Below, one piece after another: positions 41,705 to 51,364 of a stretch of 64,000 nucleotides of DNA; positions within the stretch are counted from its first letter, which is position 1; each line of letters starts with the position of its first letter. A model generated the notes under the pieces. The model ran no database searches and was not told the origin of the DNA. It was given only the letters and a program-made list of their open reading frames with translations. The stretch comes from Psychrosphaera aestuarii. GTDB taxonomy: Bacteria; Pseudomonadota; Gammaproteobacteria; Enterobacterales; Alteromonadaceae. The stretch is taken from assembly GCF_017948405.1 (NCBI RefSeq), contig NZ_CP072844.1, forward strand, positions 1,240,001 through 1,304,000, in the 5' to 3' direction. The position numbers and the translations under genes were made by a program.

Positions 41705-43029
41705 TGATATCGCTCACAGACAAAATCATTAAAGCCCAGCGACGTGTTAAAGATGCAGTCCCTGAGGTATCAGGACGATTAACTAAGGTGAATGGTTTAA
41801 CACTCGAAGCGGTTGGTGTTTCTGTGCCATTAGGCGGGCATTGTCGAATTCAGACGATGACTGGTGAAGTGGACGCGGAAGTTGTCGGTTTTGAAAACGA
41901 TAAAATATTCTTAATGCCAACAGACCAAGTTGAAGGCATCGTGCCACGAGGTCGAGTTACTACATCTAGTCGTAGTCAAAAATTACCATTGTCTTTATCG
42001 TTACTTGGACGAGTTATAGATCCGGCGGGTCAACCACTTGACGGTTTAGGTCCAATAGAAACTGATGCAGATGCAAATCATAAATCTAAGCCAATTAACC
42101 CGTTATCAAGACGACCGATTAAATCTTCCATCGATGTCGGGGTAAAAGCAATTAATGGTATTTTGACGGTTGGTCAAGGTCAGCGAATGGGTTTATTTGC
42201 AGGTTCTGGTGTAGGTAAGTCCGTATTACTAGGCATGATGACAAAGGGGACAACTGCTGATGTAGTGGTCGTCGGTTTGATAGGCGAGCGTGGTCGAGAA
42301 GTAAAAGAATTCATTGATGAAATTTTAGGTGAGGAAGGCAGGCAAAGAGCCGTAGTTGTCGCTGCACCTGCAGATATGGCACCTATTCGTCGGTTAAAGG
42401 GTTGCGAAACTGCAACTCAAGTGGCTGAGTACTTTAGAGATCAGGGCTTAAACGTATTACTGCTTATCGACTCAATCACTCGATATGCTCAAGCGCAGCG
42501 AGAAATTGCCTTGGCAATTGGTGAGCCACCTGCAACAAAAGGTTATCCAGCATCGGTATTTGCCAAGCTACCAGCTTTGGTAGAGCGTGCAGGTAACGGC
42601 GGTGACGGCCAAGGTTCAATAACGGCATTTTATACTGTGTTATCAGAAGGAGATGATCTGCAAGATCCAATTGCTGACGCCTCTCGTGCGATTTTAGATG
42701 GTCATATTGTGCTATCACGAGACTTAGCCGATGCAGGGCATTATCCGGCAATAGATGTCACTAAATCCATAAGCCGAGTAATGCCACAGGTCACATCACC
42801 AGAACATCTTCAAATGGCGCTTCGATTTAAAAAATACCTATCAGCTTACGAGCAAAATAAAGATCTTATTTCAATCGGGGCTTATGCCTCTGGTAGCAAT
42901 CCAGTTGTTGATAAAGCCATTCAACTCAAGCCCGTGATAGATGCTTATTTACAGCAAAAAATGTCTGATATATACCCTTATGATCAATCGTTAATGCAGC
43001 TTCAAGCGCTAACTAATGAAATGCCATAA
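41704..43029 (+). CDS. fliI: Flagellum-specific ATPase FliI
   Basis: A 441-residue F1-beta-like ATPase with Walker A GSGVGKS (167-173), [13 protein letters not shown], and the Walker B region [21 protein letters not shown]. It energises delivery of flagellar substrates to the FlhA/FlhB gate at the cytoplasmic membrane. Confidence 0.98.
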   Translation: MISLTDKIIKAQRRVKDAVPEVSGRLTKVNGLTLEAVGVSVPLGGHCRIQTMTGEVDAEVVGFENDKIFLMPTDQVEGIVPRGRVTTSSRSQKLPLSLSLLGRVIDPAGQPLDGLGPIETDADANHKSKPINPLSRRPIKSSIDVGVKAINGILTVGQGQRMGLFAGSGVGKSVLLGMMTKGTTADVVVVGLIGERGREVKEFIDEILGEEGRQRAVVVAAPADMAPIRRLKGCETATQVAEYFRDQGLNVLLLIDSITRYAQAQREIALAIGEPPATKGYPASVFAKLPALVERAGNGGDGQGSITAFYTVLSEGDDLQDPIADASRAILDGHIVLSRDLADAGHYPAIDVTKSISRVMPQVTSPEHLQMALRFKKYLSAYEQNKDLISIGAYASGSNPVVDKAIQLKPVIDAYLQQKMSDIYPYDQSLMQLQALTNEMP

Positions 43030-43041
43030 TGGAGTTTATGT

Positions 43042-43494
43042 ATGAGCAAAGACGATAACCAACTATTAGTTTTAAAAAAAATAGAATCTGATAAAGAGCA
43101 ACAAGCTATTACGGCGATGCAGTCGGCTCAGGCATACTTGCAATCGAATGAAGCTAAACTTAGAGAAGTGCAATCTTATAAGTTAGACTATTTGAAACGT
43201 ATGCAAGAGCGAGGTGTTACGGGTATTGGTGGCGCAAGCTATCAACATTATCAGCGGTTTATTGTGCAATTAGACCAAGGCATTAGCGCTCAAGCGAACG
43301 TTGTAGATATTGCAAAGCAAGTGGTCGAGCAACGCAAACAAGAATGGTTTATGCAAAAAAATAAAGTAAAAGCCGTCGACACGTTACTTACAAAAAAAGC
43401 CCAAGAAAGGCAGCAGCGTATTGATAAGTTCGAACAAAATCAGTCAGATGAGTTTGCATCTCAGCAATATATACGCCGTAAGTTAGCGATTTAG
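43042..43494 (+). CDS. fliJ: Flagellar export chaperone FliJ
   Basis: A 150-residue, highly charged, almost entirely helical coiled-coil protein in the canonical place after fliI. FliJ sits in the FliI hexamer like the gamma subunit of F1 and activates export. Sequence conservation in this family is low; the call rests on size, coiled-coil character and position. Confidence 0.9.
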   Translation: MSKDDNQLLVLKKIESDKEQQAITAMQSAQAYLQSNEAKLREVQSYKLDYLKRMQERGVTGIGGASYQHYQRFIVQLDQGISAQANVVDIAKQVVEQRKQEWFMQKNKVKAVDTLLTKKAQERQQRIDKFEQNQSDEFASQQYIRRKLAI

Positions 43495-43546
43495 CATTTC
43501 CTATAACAGCCCACGCTCAATTAAATAAAGTGACTTTCTTCCAGGT

Positions 43547-43562
43547 TGGAACGATCCTTGAA
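43547..43562 (+). promoter_or_regulatory. Possible sigma-54 promoter of fliK
   Basis: TGGAACGATCCTTGAA has GG and GA separated by 10 bases. The -24 half is good but the -12 base is A rather than C. It is 54-69 bp ahead of fliK, where a 121-bp gap breaks the otherwise tight operon. Confidence 0.5.
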
Positions 43563-43615
43563 TAATAAATCAATAATTAAGTGACTTTGATGCCGAATAT
43601 TGGTTAGGAGCAATC

Positions 43616-45670
43616 ATGCTACAACAACACAGAATTTTACCAGAGCCTTTGCCTACAAAGCCTGTAGAGCGAGATGTGAGTGTTAAAAGAAATCAGTATG
43701 AGTCTAAATCTAACGATACGAGGCAAGATTTTGATAGTGCCATGGTGGCAATTAATAGACGGCAAAAGCAACGTCAAGTAGAAGAACATCAAGCTTATAA
43801 AAGAGAGCAGAGTCGAGTTGACAACGCCAGAGATCGAAACTCACGGGATAATGAAGTCTCAGCGAGCGCTAAAACCGATTATTCAAATAATGACAAGGTT
43901 ACCGCAAACAAAGATCGAAATATTACGAATAATGATAAGCGAGCGAGTTCGGACATCGAGCCTGGTGAGACTCGTTCTTCTAATAGCAAACAACACTTAA
44001 ATGAAGGCGACAAAGATAAGCTTACGGTTGCCATGTCATCGTTACAAAAAGACGAAAAAGCAAATGAAGTTTTACAGGAATTGGCCACTAAATTTTCTGG
44101 TAAAGAGCTTGTACAAAAACTTAATCAGCTATTGAATTCTTTGATTCAAGCGACCGGCGACGAAACTTCTCAACAATCAGCATCTGATCCGTTAGTTGGT
44201 AAAGACTCTGAGTTGTTTGATAAATTGTTAACTCAATCAAGTAATTCTGAGCTCGCAACCTTTGTTAATCAATTGCAAAAGTTACCTGATGTTGACCATT
44301 TGTCTAAAGAACTGCAAATGCAACTTAAACAGTTGCTGGCCCGTTTCTCTGACATTATGAATAGCGTCGATGCGTCAAGTCAATCCAATAAAACTGAAGC
44401 AGAGGCGACAGACGCTCTTTTTGATAGTGCTGAATTAACCGCGAGCCATAATGACGACACATCCAACGGTCATGAATTTAACGCAGCACAAGATCAGTTA
44501 GGAGACTTTTTAAAGAAGCTTATCTTAGGCAATGAAGCTCTATCAAAATTGACTGTTCAAGACATATCGACGGACGCTGAAGTTGCGACTGAAAATAAGC
44601 AACCATTGAGTTGGTTAAACAACCTAATGTCGCAAGTTAAATCGGATAGCCCAAACAATACAGAGGCAACTGAACTTCAAAATAGCGCAGCTATTGATGC
44701 TTCATCAAAAGGCCAAAAGGCGCAAGTATTATTAGATGCCGATAATGTAAGTAACTTGAAAACATCACAAGTTCAAGAACAACATCAAGATCACGAGCAA
44801 TTGCAACAAGCTGCAGTAATGACGATGAATATCGCATCTGACAGTGCTACAAAAGGGGCATTGCAAGCTGCAATTAATACACCATTTAAAGCAAGCCAGG
44901 TTAATGCATTATTAAATACAGCGACCAGCGCTCAATTTACTAATGGCCAGGCGATTAATGCAAGTTTTGCGCAACTTCAAGCGGATCCAAGTCAGTTACA
45001 AGCCTTAGCTGCAGCGAGCGAATTGGGGCAGCTTAATGAATTGAACTTTGAACAGTCTCGACTCTCAAAATTGATAGCAAATAGCGAACCTAGTTTGGTA
45101 TCACCGCAAGTTACTGACGTAAGAGCAAAAGCTGACGTCGTAGATGTGTTAGGTGTCCAGCTTGACAAAACACTTCAAGCGCCAAAGTTAGAAAGTGTTG
45201 CACAAGCTAAAAGTGAATTGATGATCAAAGAAAATATATTATTTAACAAACAAGAACTGGCATCCAATATTCAGCAACAAGTTGGCTTAATGATGGCGAG
45301 AAATATGAAGTCTATTGATATTCGTCTTGATCCACCTGAACTTGGAAGTATGCAAATCAAATTAAGTCTTGGCACAGAGCAAGCGTCGGTGAGTTTTGTC
45401 GTGTCTAATCAACAAGCCAAAGATGCACTGGAAAATAGTATACCTAGGTTGCGAGAGCTCCTTGAGCAGCAAGGTATGCAATTAGCGGATAGTAATGTAA
45501 AAAAAGATAACTCGAATGGCCAAAGTGGTACTGAAGCGGACGCTCAATCAACTGAGTTAGGTCAAGCCAATACCGCAGATACTGACGGTGAAGGCGACGC
45601 AAACGACCATAAAAATAACCAACAGAACTACAATATCGCCTCACCTTGGCAGGTGGACTATTACGCATAA
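43616..45670 (+). CDS. fliK: Flagellar hook-length control protein FliK
   Basis: A 684-residue, Gln/Ser/Asn-rich protein. Most of the chain is low complexity, and the conserved Flg_hook domain is at about 540-630 (QQQVGLMMARNMKSIDIRLD, then PPELGSMQIKLSL). It acts as the ruler that switches export specificity when the hook reaches its length. Longer than enteric FliK (about 400 residues), as is common in Alteromonadales and Vibrionales. Confidence 0.92.
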   Translation: MLQQHRILPEPLPTKPVERDVSVKRNQYESKSNDTRQDFDSAMVAINRRQKQRQVEEHQAYKREQSRVDNARDRNSRDNEVSASAKTDYSNNDKVTANKDRNITNNDKRASSDIEPGETRSSNSKQHLNEGDKDKLTVAMSSLQKDEKANEVLQELATKFSGKELVQKLNQLLNSLIQATGDETSQQSASDPLVGKDSELFDKLLTQSSNSELATFVNQLQKLPDVDHLSKELQMQLKQLLARFSDIMNSVDASSQSNKTEAEATDALFDSAELTASHNDDTSNGHEFNAAQDQLGDFLKKLILGNEALSKLTVQDISTDAEVATENKQPLSWLNNLMSQVKSDSPNNTEATELQNSAAIDASSKGQKAQVLLDADNVSNLKTSQVQEQHQDHEQLQQAAVMTMNIASDSATKGALQAAINTPFKASQVNALLNTATSAQFTNGQAINASFAQLQADPSQLQALAAASELGQLNELNFEQSRLSKLIANSEPSLVSPQVTDVRAKADVVDVLGVQLDKTLQAPKLESVAQAKSELMIKENILFNKQELASNIQQQVGLMMARNMKSIDIRLDPPELGSMQIKLSLGTEQASVSFVVSNQQAKDALENSIPRLRELLEQQGMQLADSNVKKDNSNGQSGTEADAQSTELGQANTADTDGEGDANDHKNNQQNYNIASPWQVDYYA

Positions 45671-45818
45671 TTAGGTATTAGAACTTTCGTTGTATGTAAA
45701 TACATCGATTAGTGAATTTTATTTGTGTAATTTTGACTGTGACAAGCATATTGTTTGCTAAAACAGGCAATCGACAATACCATATAAAGGTCGGAAATAA
45801 TTACAGTTGGAACTTAAC

Positions 45819-46343
45819 ATGGCAGATGAAAACGAAGAGTTAACGCTAGAAGAGGAAGGTGGTAAAGGCGGCAAAATGAAATTAATCATTATTGCTGTTG
45901 TTGTGATAGTTGTTGGCGCTGTAGCTGCTTTTTTTCTGTTAGGTGGGGATGATGCTCCTGTTGATGAAGCTGCAACAGAACAAACTGAAGGCGCGCCGAA
46001 AGAAGAGAAGCCTGTTGAAGTTGGAACGGCAAAATATGTCACTATGCCTCGCCCATTTACGTTTAACGTGCCGGGCACGTCGCGAGATCGACTCGTTCAA
46101 ATAAAAGTTCAGTTAATGGTACGCGGCGACAATAATGAAGAGCTTGCCCAAAAGCATATTCCATTAATTGAAGGTGCGTTACTAAAAGCGTTTAGTACAG
46201 GCAATGCTGATGCACTAGCTACGGCAGCCGGAAAAGATGCATTAAAGTTAAAAGCGGCACAAGAAGTGCAGAAGTCTGTTATTGATGTTGCTGGTTCAAA
46301 AATTGTTGAAGAAGTATTATTTACCGGTTTTGTTATGCAATAG
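45819..46343 (+). CDS. fliL: Flagellar basal body-associated protein FliL
   Basis: Start chosen at ATG 45819 (MADENEELTLEEEGG); a TTG 12 bases upstream is less likely. The 174-residue product has one membrane helix (about 20-42) and a periplasmic FliL domain. FliL forms a ring around the stators and supports torque, which is important for polar flagella. Followed by fliM after 32 bp. Confidence 0.93.
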   Translation: MADENEELTLEEEGGKGGKMKLIIIAVVVIVVGAVAAFFLLGGDDAPVDEAATEQTEGAPKEEKPVEVGTAKYVTMPRPFTFNVPGTSRDRLVQIKVQLMVRGDNNEELAQKHIPLIEGALLKAFSTGNADALATAAGKDALKLKAAQEVQKSVIDVAGSKIVEEVLFTGFVMQ

Positions 46344-46375
46344 GCAAACAAAGCTAATTTAATTAAGAGAAAACT

Positions 46376-47443
46376 ATGACTGATTTACTGTCACAAGACG
46401 AAATTGACGCGCTACTCCACGGTGTCGATGACGTTGAAGAAGAAGAGATAGATGAGGATAGCGGCGGTGGCCGTGGTATGTCCGACTATGACTTTTCTTC
46501 GCAAGATAGAATTGTCCGAGGTCGTATGCCAACACTTGAGTTGGTTAACGAACGATTTGCTCGACATATGCGAATCAGTCTGTTCAACATGATGCGCCGC
46601 ACTGCAGAAGTGTCAATAAACGGTGTACAAATGATCAAGTTTGGTGAGTACATACATACGCTATTTGTACCAACAAGCTTAAATATGGTTCGTTTTCGTC
46701 CTTTAAAGGGAACTGGGTTAATTACAATGGAGGCGCGACTTGTCTTCATTCTAGTGGACAACTTCTTTGGTGGTGATGGTCGTTACCATGCAAAAATTGA
46801 AGGACGCGAATTTACGCCAACCGAGCGTCGTATTATACAAATGCTCCTCAAGTTGATTTTTGAAGATTATAAAGAAGCCTGGTCCCCAGTAATGGATGTA
46901 TCTTTTGAATATTTGGATTCAGAAGTAAACCCGGCAATGGCAAACATAGTGTCGCCAACAGAAGTGATTGTCATTAGCTCGTTTCATATTGAGCTAGATG
47001 GCGGCGGCGGTGACTTCCATGTTGCTTTACCATATTCAATGTTGGAGCCAATTAGAGAATTACTAGATGCGGGTGTTCAAAGTGACCGTGAAGATACGGA
47101 TTATCGTTGGAGCAAAGCGCTACGCGATGAAATAATGGATGTTCATGTTGACTTACATACGCAATTACTCGAAATGCAACTGCCTCTTCATCAAGTAATG
47201 GAACTTAAAGATGGCGATATTATTCCTATCGAAATGCCAGAGTTCATTACCGTATTTATTGAAGAGTTACCAACCTATCGCGCCAAGTTAGGTCGCTGTA
47301 GAGATAATGTAGCATTGCAAATTGCAGAAAAAATAAAACGACCAGAATCGGCTAAGTCAGAAATGAACGTACTGACTAAAGGTGGCCGTCGCTTAGATGA
47401 CGACTCAGAATTATTAGCACTTGAAGACGATTTAGAACTTTAA
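46376..47443 (+). CDS. fliM: Flagellar motor switch protein FliM
   Basis: A 355-residue C-ring protein. The N-terminal peptide LLSQDEIDALLHGV (about 4-17) is the CheY-P binding motif. An acidic linker, the CheC-like middle domain and the C-terminal SpoA domain (about 265-335) follow. Binding of CheY-P here changes rotation direction. Confidence 0.98.
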   Translation: MTDLLSQDEIDALLHGVDDVEEEEIDEDSGGGRGMSDYDFSSQDRIVRGRMPTLELVNERFARHMRISLFNMMRRTAEVSINGVQMIKFGEYIHTLFVPTSLNMVRFRPLKGTGLITMEARLVFILVDNFFGGDGRYHAKIEGREFTPTERRIIQMLLKLIFEDYKEAWSPVMDVSFEYLDSEVNPAMANIVSPTEVIVISSFHIELDGGGGDFHVALPYSMLEPIRELLDAGVQSDREDTDYRWSKALRDEIMDVHVDLHTQLLEMQLPLHQVMELKDGDIIPIEMPEFITVFIEELPTYRAKLGRCRDNVALQIAEKIKRPESAKSEMNVLTKGGRRLDDDSELLALEDDLEL

Positions 47444-47474
47444 GTGGTAGCAGAAAAACACAAGGGCATAAGTT

Positions 47475-47861
47475 ATGAGTGAAGACCAAGATACTATGGA
47501 CGAATGGGCAGCAGCGTTAGCTGAAGCTGAAGGTGATGATGTTCAGCCTGCCGAACTCGATGAGCTTACCGATACAAGTGGTAAATTAAATGAAGAAGAG
47601 TCGGGTAAGTTAGAAACGATACTTGATATTCCTGTAAACATTTCGATGGAAGTGGGTCGCAGTAAAATCAGCATTCGTAATTTATTACAGCTAAACCAAG
47701 GCTCTGTTGTAGAGCTTGATCGCGTTGCCGGTGAGCCGCTAGATGTATTAGTAAATGGTACGCTAATCGCACATGGTGAAGTGGTTGTGGTCAATGATAA
47801 ATTTGGTATTCGTTTAACAGATGTGATTAGCCAAATTGAAAGAATTAAAAAGCTTCGCTAA
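47475..47861 (+). CDS. fliN: Flagellar motor switch protein FliN
   Basis: A 128-residue protein with an acidic N-terminal part and a C-terminal SpoA domain (about 50-128, ILDIPVNISMEVGRSKISIR and VVNDKFGIRLTDVISQIERI). It forms the base of the C ring and docks FliH. Its 3' end overlaps the probable fliO start by 26 bp. Confidence 0.97.
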   Translation: MSEDQDTMDEWAAALAEAEGDDVQPAELDELTDTSGKLNEEESGKLETILDIPVNISMEVGRSKISIRNLLQLNQGSVVELDRVAGEPLDVLVNGTLIAHGEVVVVNDKFGIRLTDVISQIERIKKLR

Positions 47862-48300
47862 TAAAGTCCTAACGGGACTGCTTGCTAGTAGTTGTTGGTC
47901 CGCCGCCGCAGCTACCACAGGTAAGTCCTCTGTGGCATCTAACCCAAACTTAAGCTCGCCAACCGATGGCGCTTTGCTTCCTATGTTAATGGCATTAATA
48001 GCCATTGTTGTTGTTATCTATCTAACAGCTTGGGTTGCTAAAAAGTTTAATCTCACGCCTCATCAAAGTAATCACATGAAAACGATTACCAGCCTGTCAC
48101 TAGGTGGAAGAGAGCGTATTGTCATTATTGAAATTCAAAATCAACAGTATGCTATTGGGGTTACACCTAATAGTGTGAACACTTTATTTAAGCTCGATGA
48201 AAATATAACGCCAACAAGCTTTTCGGTTCCCGATAATAAATTACTTAACAAATTAACCGAATTGCTGAACAATGGACTTCCAAAAGCTAAAAAAAACTAA
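47836..48300 (+). CDS. fliO: Flagellar biosynthesis protein FliO
   Basis: A 154-residue protein from a TTG start that overlaps fliN. A signal-like segment (about 1-27) precedes a membrane helix (about 48-68), then a FliO domain with SLSLGGRERIVIIEIQNQQYAIGVT. FliO helps assemble the FliP/FliR export channel. The non-ATG start with a weak ribosome-binding site fits low expression by translational coupling; no better start is available before the membrane helix. Confidence 0.85.
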   Translation: MKELKSFANKVLTGLLASSCWSAAAATTGKSSVASNPNLSSPTDGALLPMLMALIAIVVVIYLTAWVAKKFNLTPHQSNHMKTITSLSLGGRERIVIIEIQNQQYAIGVTPNSVNTLFKLDENITPTSFSVPDNKLLNKLTELLNNGLPKAKKN

Positions 48301-48324
48301 TTATTTAAAGGACCTGCAAAGTCT

Positions 48325-49077
48325 ATGAAAGTATTTGCCTCAATCTTTGTTATCTTTTTATTGGCGTTTGTACCAGATGTAATGGCTGATAATGGGGCAA
48401 TTTCTGCTGTGACCGTGACGGACAATCCTGACGGTAGTAAAGAATACAGCATAACCTTGCAAGTCTTAGCTATGATGACGGCGCTGAGTTTTATTCCCGC
48501 CATCGTCATGTTAATGACCTCGTTTACTCGGATTATCGTTGTATTAGCTATTCTTCGCCAAGCGTTAGGCTTACAGCAAACACCAAACAGTCAGTTGCTT
48601 GTAGGGATGTCTTTATTTCTCAGTTTCTTTATTATGGCGCCCGTATTTGATGAGATTCATCAAAATGCAGTCGAGCCCTACCTAAATGAAGAAATTACCT
48701 CATTACAGGCCTATGACATTGCTAAAGTGCCAATGAGAGAGTTTATGTTGGCACAAACGCGAATATCTGACCTTGAGACCTTTGCTGAAATTGCTGGTTA
48801 CACTGAAGTCGATAGCCCAGATGATCTGCCTTTAACGGTAATTATTCCTTCTTTTGTTACCTCTGAATTAAAAACCGCCTTTCAAATTGGTTTCATGTTT
48901 TTTATACCATTCTTGATAATAGATTTAGTTGTCGCATCGGTACTGATGGCGATGGGTATGATGATGCTGTCGCCAATGATAGTGTCATTGCCATTTAAAC
49001 TCATGATGTTTGTTTTAGTTGATGGCTGGACCTTGGTTATGGGGACCTTGGCAAAAAGCTTTGGTCTTGGAACTTAG
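48325..49077 (+). CDS. fliP: Flagellar export channel protein FliP
   Basis: A 250-residue protein with a cleavable signal peptide (about 1-21, ending VMA) and four membrane helices. [21 protein letters not shown] and [10 protein letters not shown] are conserved FliP sequence. FliP forms a pentameric core of the type III export gate with FliQ and FliR. Confidence 0.98.
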   Translation: MKVFASIFVIFLLAFVPDVMADNGAISAVTVTDNPDGSKEYSITLQVLAMMTALSFIPAIVMLMTSFTRIIVVLAILRQALGLQQTPNSQLLVGMSLFLSFFIMAPVFDEIHQNAVEPYLNEEITSLQAYDIAKVPMREFMLAQTRISDLETFAEIAGYTEVDSPDDLPLTVIIPSFVTSELKTAFQIGFMFFIPFLIIDLVVASVLMAMGMMMLSPMIVSLPFKLMMFVLVDGWTLVMGTLAKSFGLGT

Positions 49078-49089
49078 GGGGAAATACAG

Positions 49090-49359
49090 ATGACACCTGA
49101 AGTATTTGTAGACATTCTTAGAGAAGCGCTTTGGTTAATTATTATTTTGGTCGCCATAATGGTAGTGCCGGGTTTAATTGTAGGCTTGATCGTGGCGGTA
49201 TTTCAGGCTGCTACATCAATTAATGAACAAACGCTTAGTTTTTTGCCACGACTTATTGTTACTTTACTTGCCTTGATGATGGCTGGACATTGGATAACCG
49301 CGATGATTATGGACTTTACTTGGCAACTTGTTGAACGAATACCGTCGATTATAGGCTAA
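49090..49359 (+). CDS. fliQ: Flagellar export channel protein FliQ
   Basis: An 89-residue protein of two membrane helices with the conserved VGLIVAVFQAATSINEQTL segment between them. It packs around FliP/FliR in the export gate. Preceded by a GGGGGA ribosome-binding site. Confidence 0.98.
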   Translation: MTPEVFVDILREALWLIIILVAIMVVPGLIVGLIVAVFQAATSINEQTLSFLPRLIVTLLALMMAGHWITAMIMDFTWQLVERIPSIIG

Positions 49360-49367
49360 CCAACATC

Positions 49368-50141
49368 ATGGATGCCTTGCTGCAACAAATCATGCAATAC
49401 CAGGCAGACTTACTGCTCCCATTTGCTCGTATCTCAGCCATGATGATGATAATGATAGCCATTGGTGGTAAGACAATACCGGGACCAATAAAAACGGCTT
49501 ATGCGGTGGCATTTACGATTATGGTAATGCCGGTGCTACCTCCATCCACGTTTACTAATTTATTTTCATTTGAAATGGGCATTAGAGTTTTTCAACAAAT
49601 CATGATTGGCAGTGCAATAGGGTTTGTTTCGGTTGTTTTTCTCCAGGTTTTTGTTGTTGCAGGTCAAGCAATCGCGATGCAGTCAGGTTTAGGTTTTGCA
49701 TCTATGGTTGACCCTACAAACGGTTTGAGTGTTCCCGCCGTTGGTCAATTTTACTTGATACTCTCAACTTTAATGTTTTGGTCTATTGATGGGCACTTAG
49801 CCATGATGCAAATGGTTGTAAAGAGTTTCTATGTGTTACCCATTTCTGATGTTTGGTTTGCAACAGGCAAATTCTATGATTTAGTCTTATTTGGCGGTTG
49901 GATGTTTGCAGCTGCATTAATACTGGCATTAGCGCCTTTAATCGCTATGCTGGTGATCAATTTAAGTTTTGGCATCATGACTCGTGCCGCACCGCAACTT
50001 AATATCTTTTCTATTGGTTTTCCATTTACCATGATGTCTGGTTTGATAGTCATGTGGTTAACCTTAGAAAATTTTGTTTTTCATTTTGATAAAAACTGGC
50101 AACGGTCTATTGAAATGATGTGCACCTTGATTGGCTGTTAA
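49368..50141 (+). CDS. fliR: Flagellar export channel protein FliR
   Basis: A 257-residue protein with about six membrane helices. PFARISAMMM at the start and MQSGLGFASMVDPTNG mid-chain are conserved. It completes the FliPQR export gate; flhB follows 11 bp downstream. Confidence 0.97.
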   Translation: MDALLQQIMQYQADLLLPFARISAMMMIMIAIGGKTIPGPIKTAYAVAFTIMVMPVLPPSTFTNLFSFEMGIRVFQQIMIGSAIGFVSVVFLQVFVVAGQAIAMQSGLGFASMVDPTNGLSVPAVGQFYLILSTLMFWSIDGHLAMMQMVVKSFYVLPISDVWFATGKFYDLVLFGGWMFAAALILALAPLIAMLVINLSFGIMTRAAPQLNIFSIGFPFTMMSGLIVMWLTLENFVFHFDKNWQRSIEMMCTLIGC

Positions 50142-50152
50142 AGTAGAGCAAT

Positions 50153-51283
50153 ATGGCTGAAGAATCAGATCAAGAAAAAACGGAAGAACCCACGGCCAAG
50201 CGTCTCGAAGACGCTCGAAAAAAAGGTCAAATTGCGCGTTCTAAAGAGCTAGGTACAACCGGTGTGCTGGTGGCAAGTGCTGCGGCGATGTTGATGTTTG
50301 GTGACACGCTGGGGAAAAAGCTACTTGAAGTTATGTCTAGCCAATTTTCGTTAGACAGAGATGATGCTTTTGACCCAACTAAGATGTTTACCGTATTTGG
50401 CGATATGATCATGCATATTGCTGCGCCATTAGTTGGTATATTTGCGCTTATTTTAGTTGCGGCATTTGTTTCAAATAGTCTGTTGGGGGGCATTAATTTT
50501 AGTTGGGAAGCTATGGCTCCCAAGCTCTCTAAGATGTCGCCATTAAAAGGCTTTAAGCGCATGTTTGGTCCGCAAGCAGCTGTTGAGTTAATAAAGTCGA
50601 TATTAAAAGTTGCTGTTGTAGCATCTGTGGCAATTTTGCTCATTAATGCTTTTTTGCTCGATATATTGTATTTGAGTTTAGAAGACTTGCCAGGAAACAC
50701 GTACGATGCCAGTGAACTGTTAGCATGGATATTCTTAGGCTTGTGTTGTTCTACAATTGTTATTTCTATTGTTGATGTACCGTTTCAAAAGTGGAATCAC
50801 AACAAGCAATTAAAAATGACCAAACAAGAGATCAAAGACGAATACAAAAGTACTGAGGGTAACCCTGAAATAAAAGGTCGAATCCGTCAAACTCAACGGG
50901 AAATATCGCAACGCCGCATGATGGCTGAAGTACCTACTGCTGATGTAGTAGTAACAAACCCAACGCATTATTCTGTTGCCATTAAGTACGATACAGAAAA
51001 ATCAAATGCACCGTTTGTTGTTGCAAAAGGCGCAGACTTAATAGCTATGCATATCAGAAAAATAGCAAAAGAGCGTGAAGTGCCAATGATTGAAACACCA
51101 ATGCTAACGCGTTCTATTTATTACACCACTGATATTAACCAAGAAATACCAGAACAACTGTTTGTAGCTGTTGCGCAAGTCCTTGCCTACGTTTATCAAT
51201 TAGACATGTATGAACAGGGCAAAGGCAGCAAACCGCAACCAATTGATCAAAATCCAGATATCCCACCTGAATTGCGTTATTAA
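50153..51283 (+). CDS. flhB: Flagellar export switch protein FlhB
   Basis: A 376-residue protein with four membrane helices and a cytoplasmic domain. The autocleavage site NPTH is at 269-272 in VVTNPTHYSVAIKYD. The N-terminus EKTEEPTAKRLEDARKKGQI is classical. Cleavage between Asn269 and Pro270 allows the FliK-triggered change from hook to filament export. Confidence 0.98.
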   Translation: MAEESDQEKTEEPTAKRLEDARKKGQIARSKELGTTGVLVASAAAMLMFGDTLGKKLLEVMSSQFSLDRDDAFDPTKMFTVFGDMIMHIAAPLVGIFALILVAAFVSNSLLGGINFSWEAMAPKLSKMSPLKGFKRMFGPQAAVELIKSILKVAVVASVAILLINAFLLDILYLSLEDLPGNTYDASELLAWIFLGLCCSTIVISIVDVPFQKWNHNKQLKMTKQEIKDEYKSTEGNPEIKGRIRQTQREISQRRMMAEVPTADVVVTNPTHYSVAIKYDTEKSNAPFVVAKGADLIAMHIRKIAKEREVPMIETPMLTRSIYYTTDINQEIPEQLFVAVAQVLAYVYQLDMYEQGKGSKPQPIDQNPDIPPELRY

Positions 51284-51311
51284 CACTCAGTCATTTTGTT
51301 GACATACAATT

Positions 51312-51327
51312 TGGCCTAAACATTGCT
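51312..51327 (+). promoter_or_regulatory. Sigma-54 promoter of the flhA operon
   Basis: TGGCCTAAACATTGCT matches TGGCAC-N5-TTGCT with one difference in the conserved core and exact GG-N10-GC spacing. It lies 38-53 bp ahead of the flhA ATG and marks a second flagellar transcription unit. Confidence 0.78.
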
Positions 51328-51364
51328 GAAAGCACTATAACTTAGGTGTTTTTTGGTTGTTGTG

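Noticed and set aside
45671..45818. A sigma-54 promoter ahead of fliL
   Set aside because: No GG-N10-GC pair with acceptable flanks was found in this gap; fliL is probably read from the fliK transcript.
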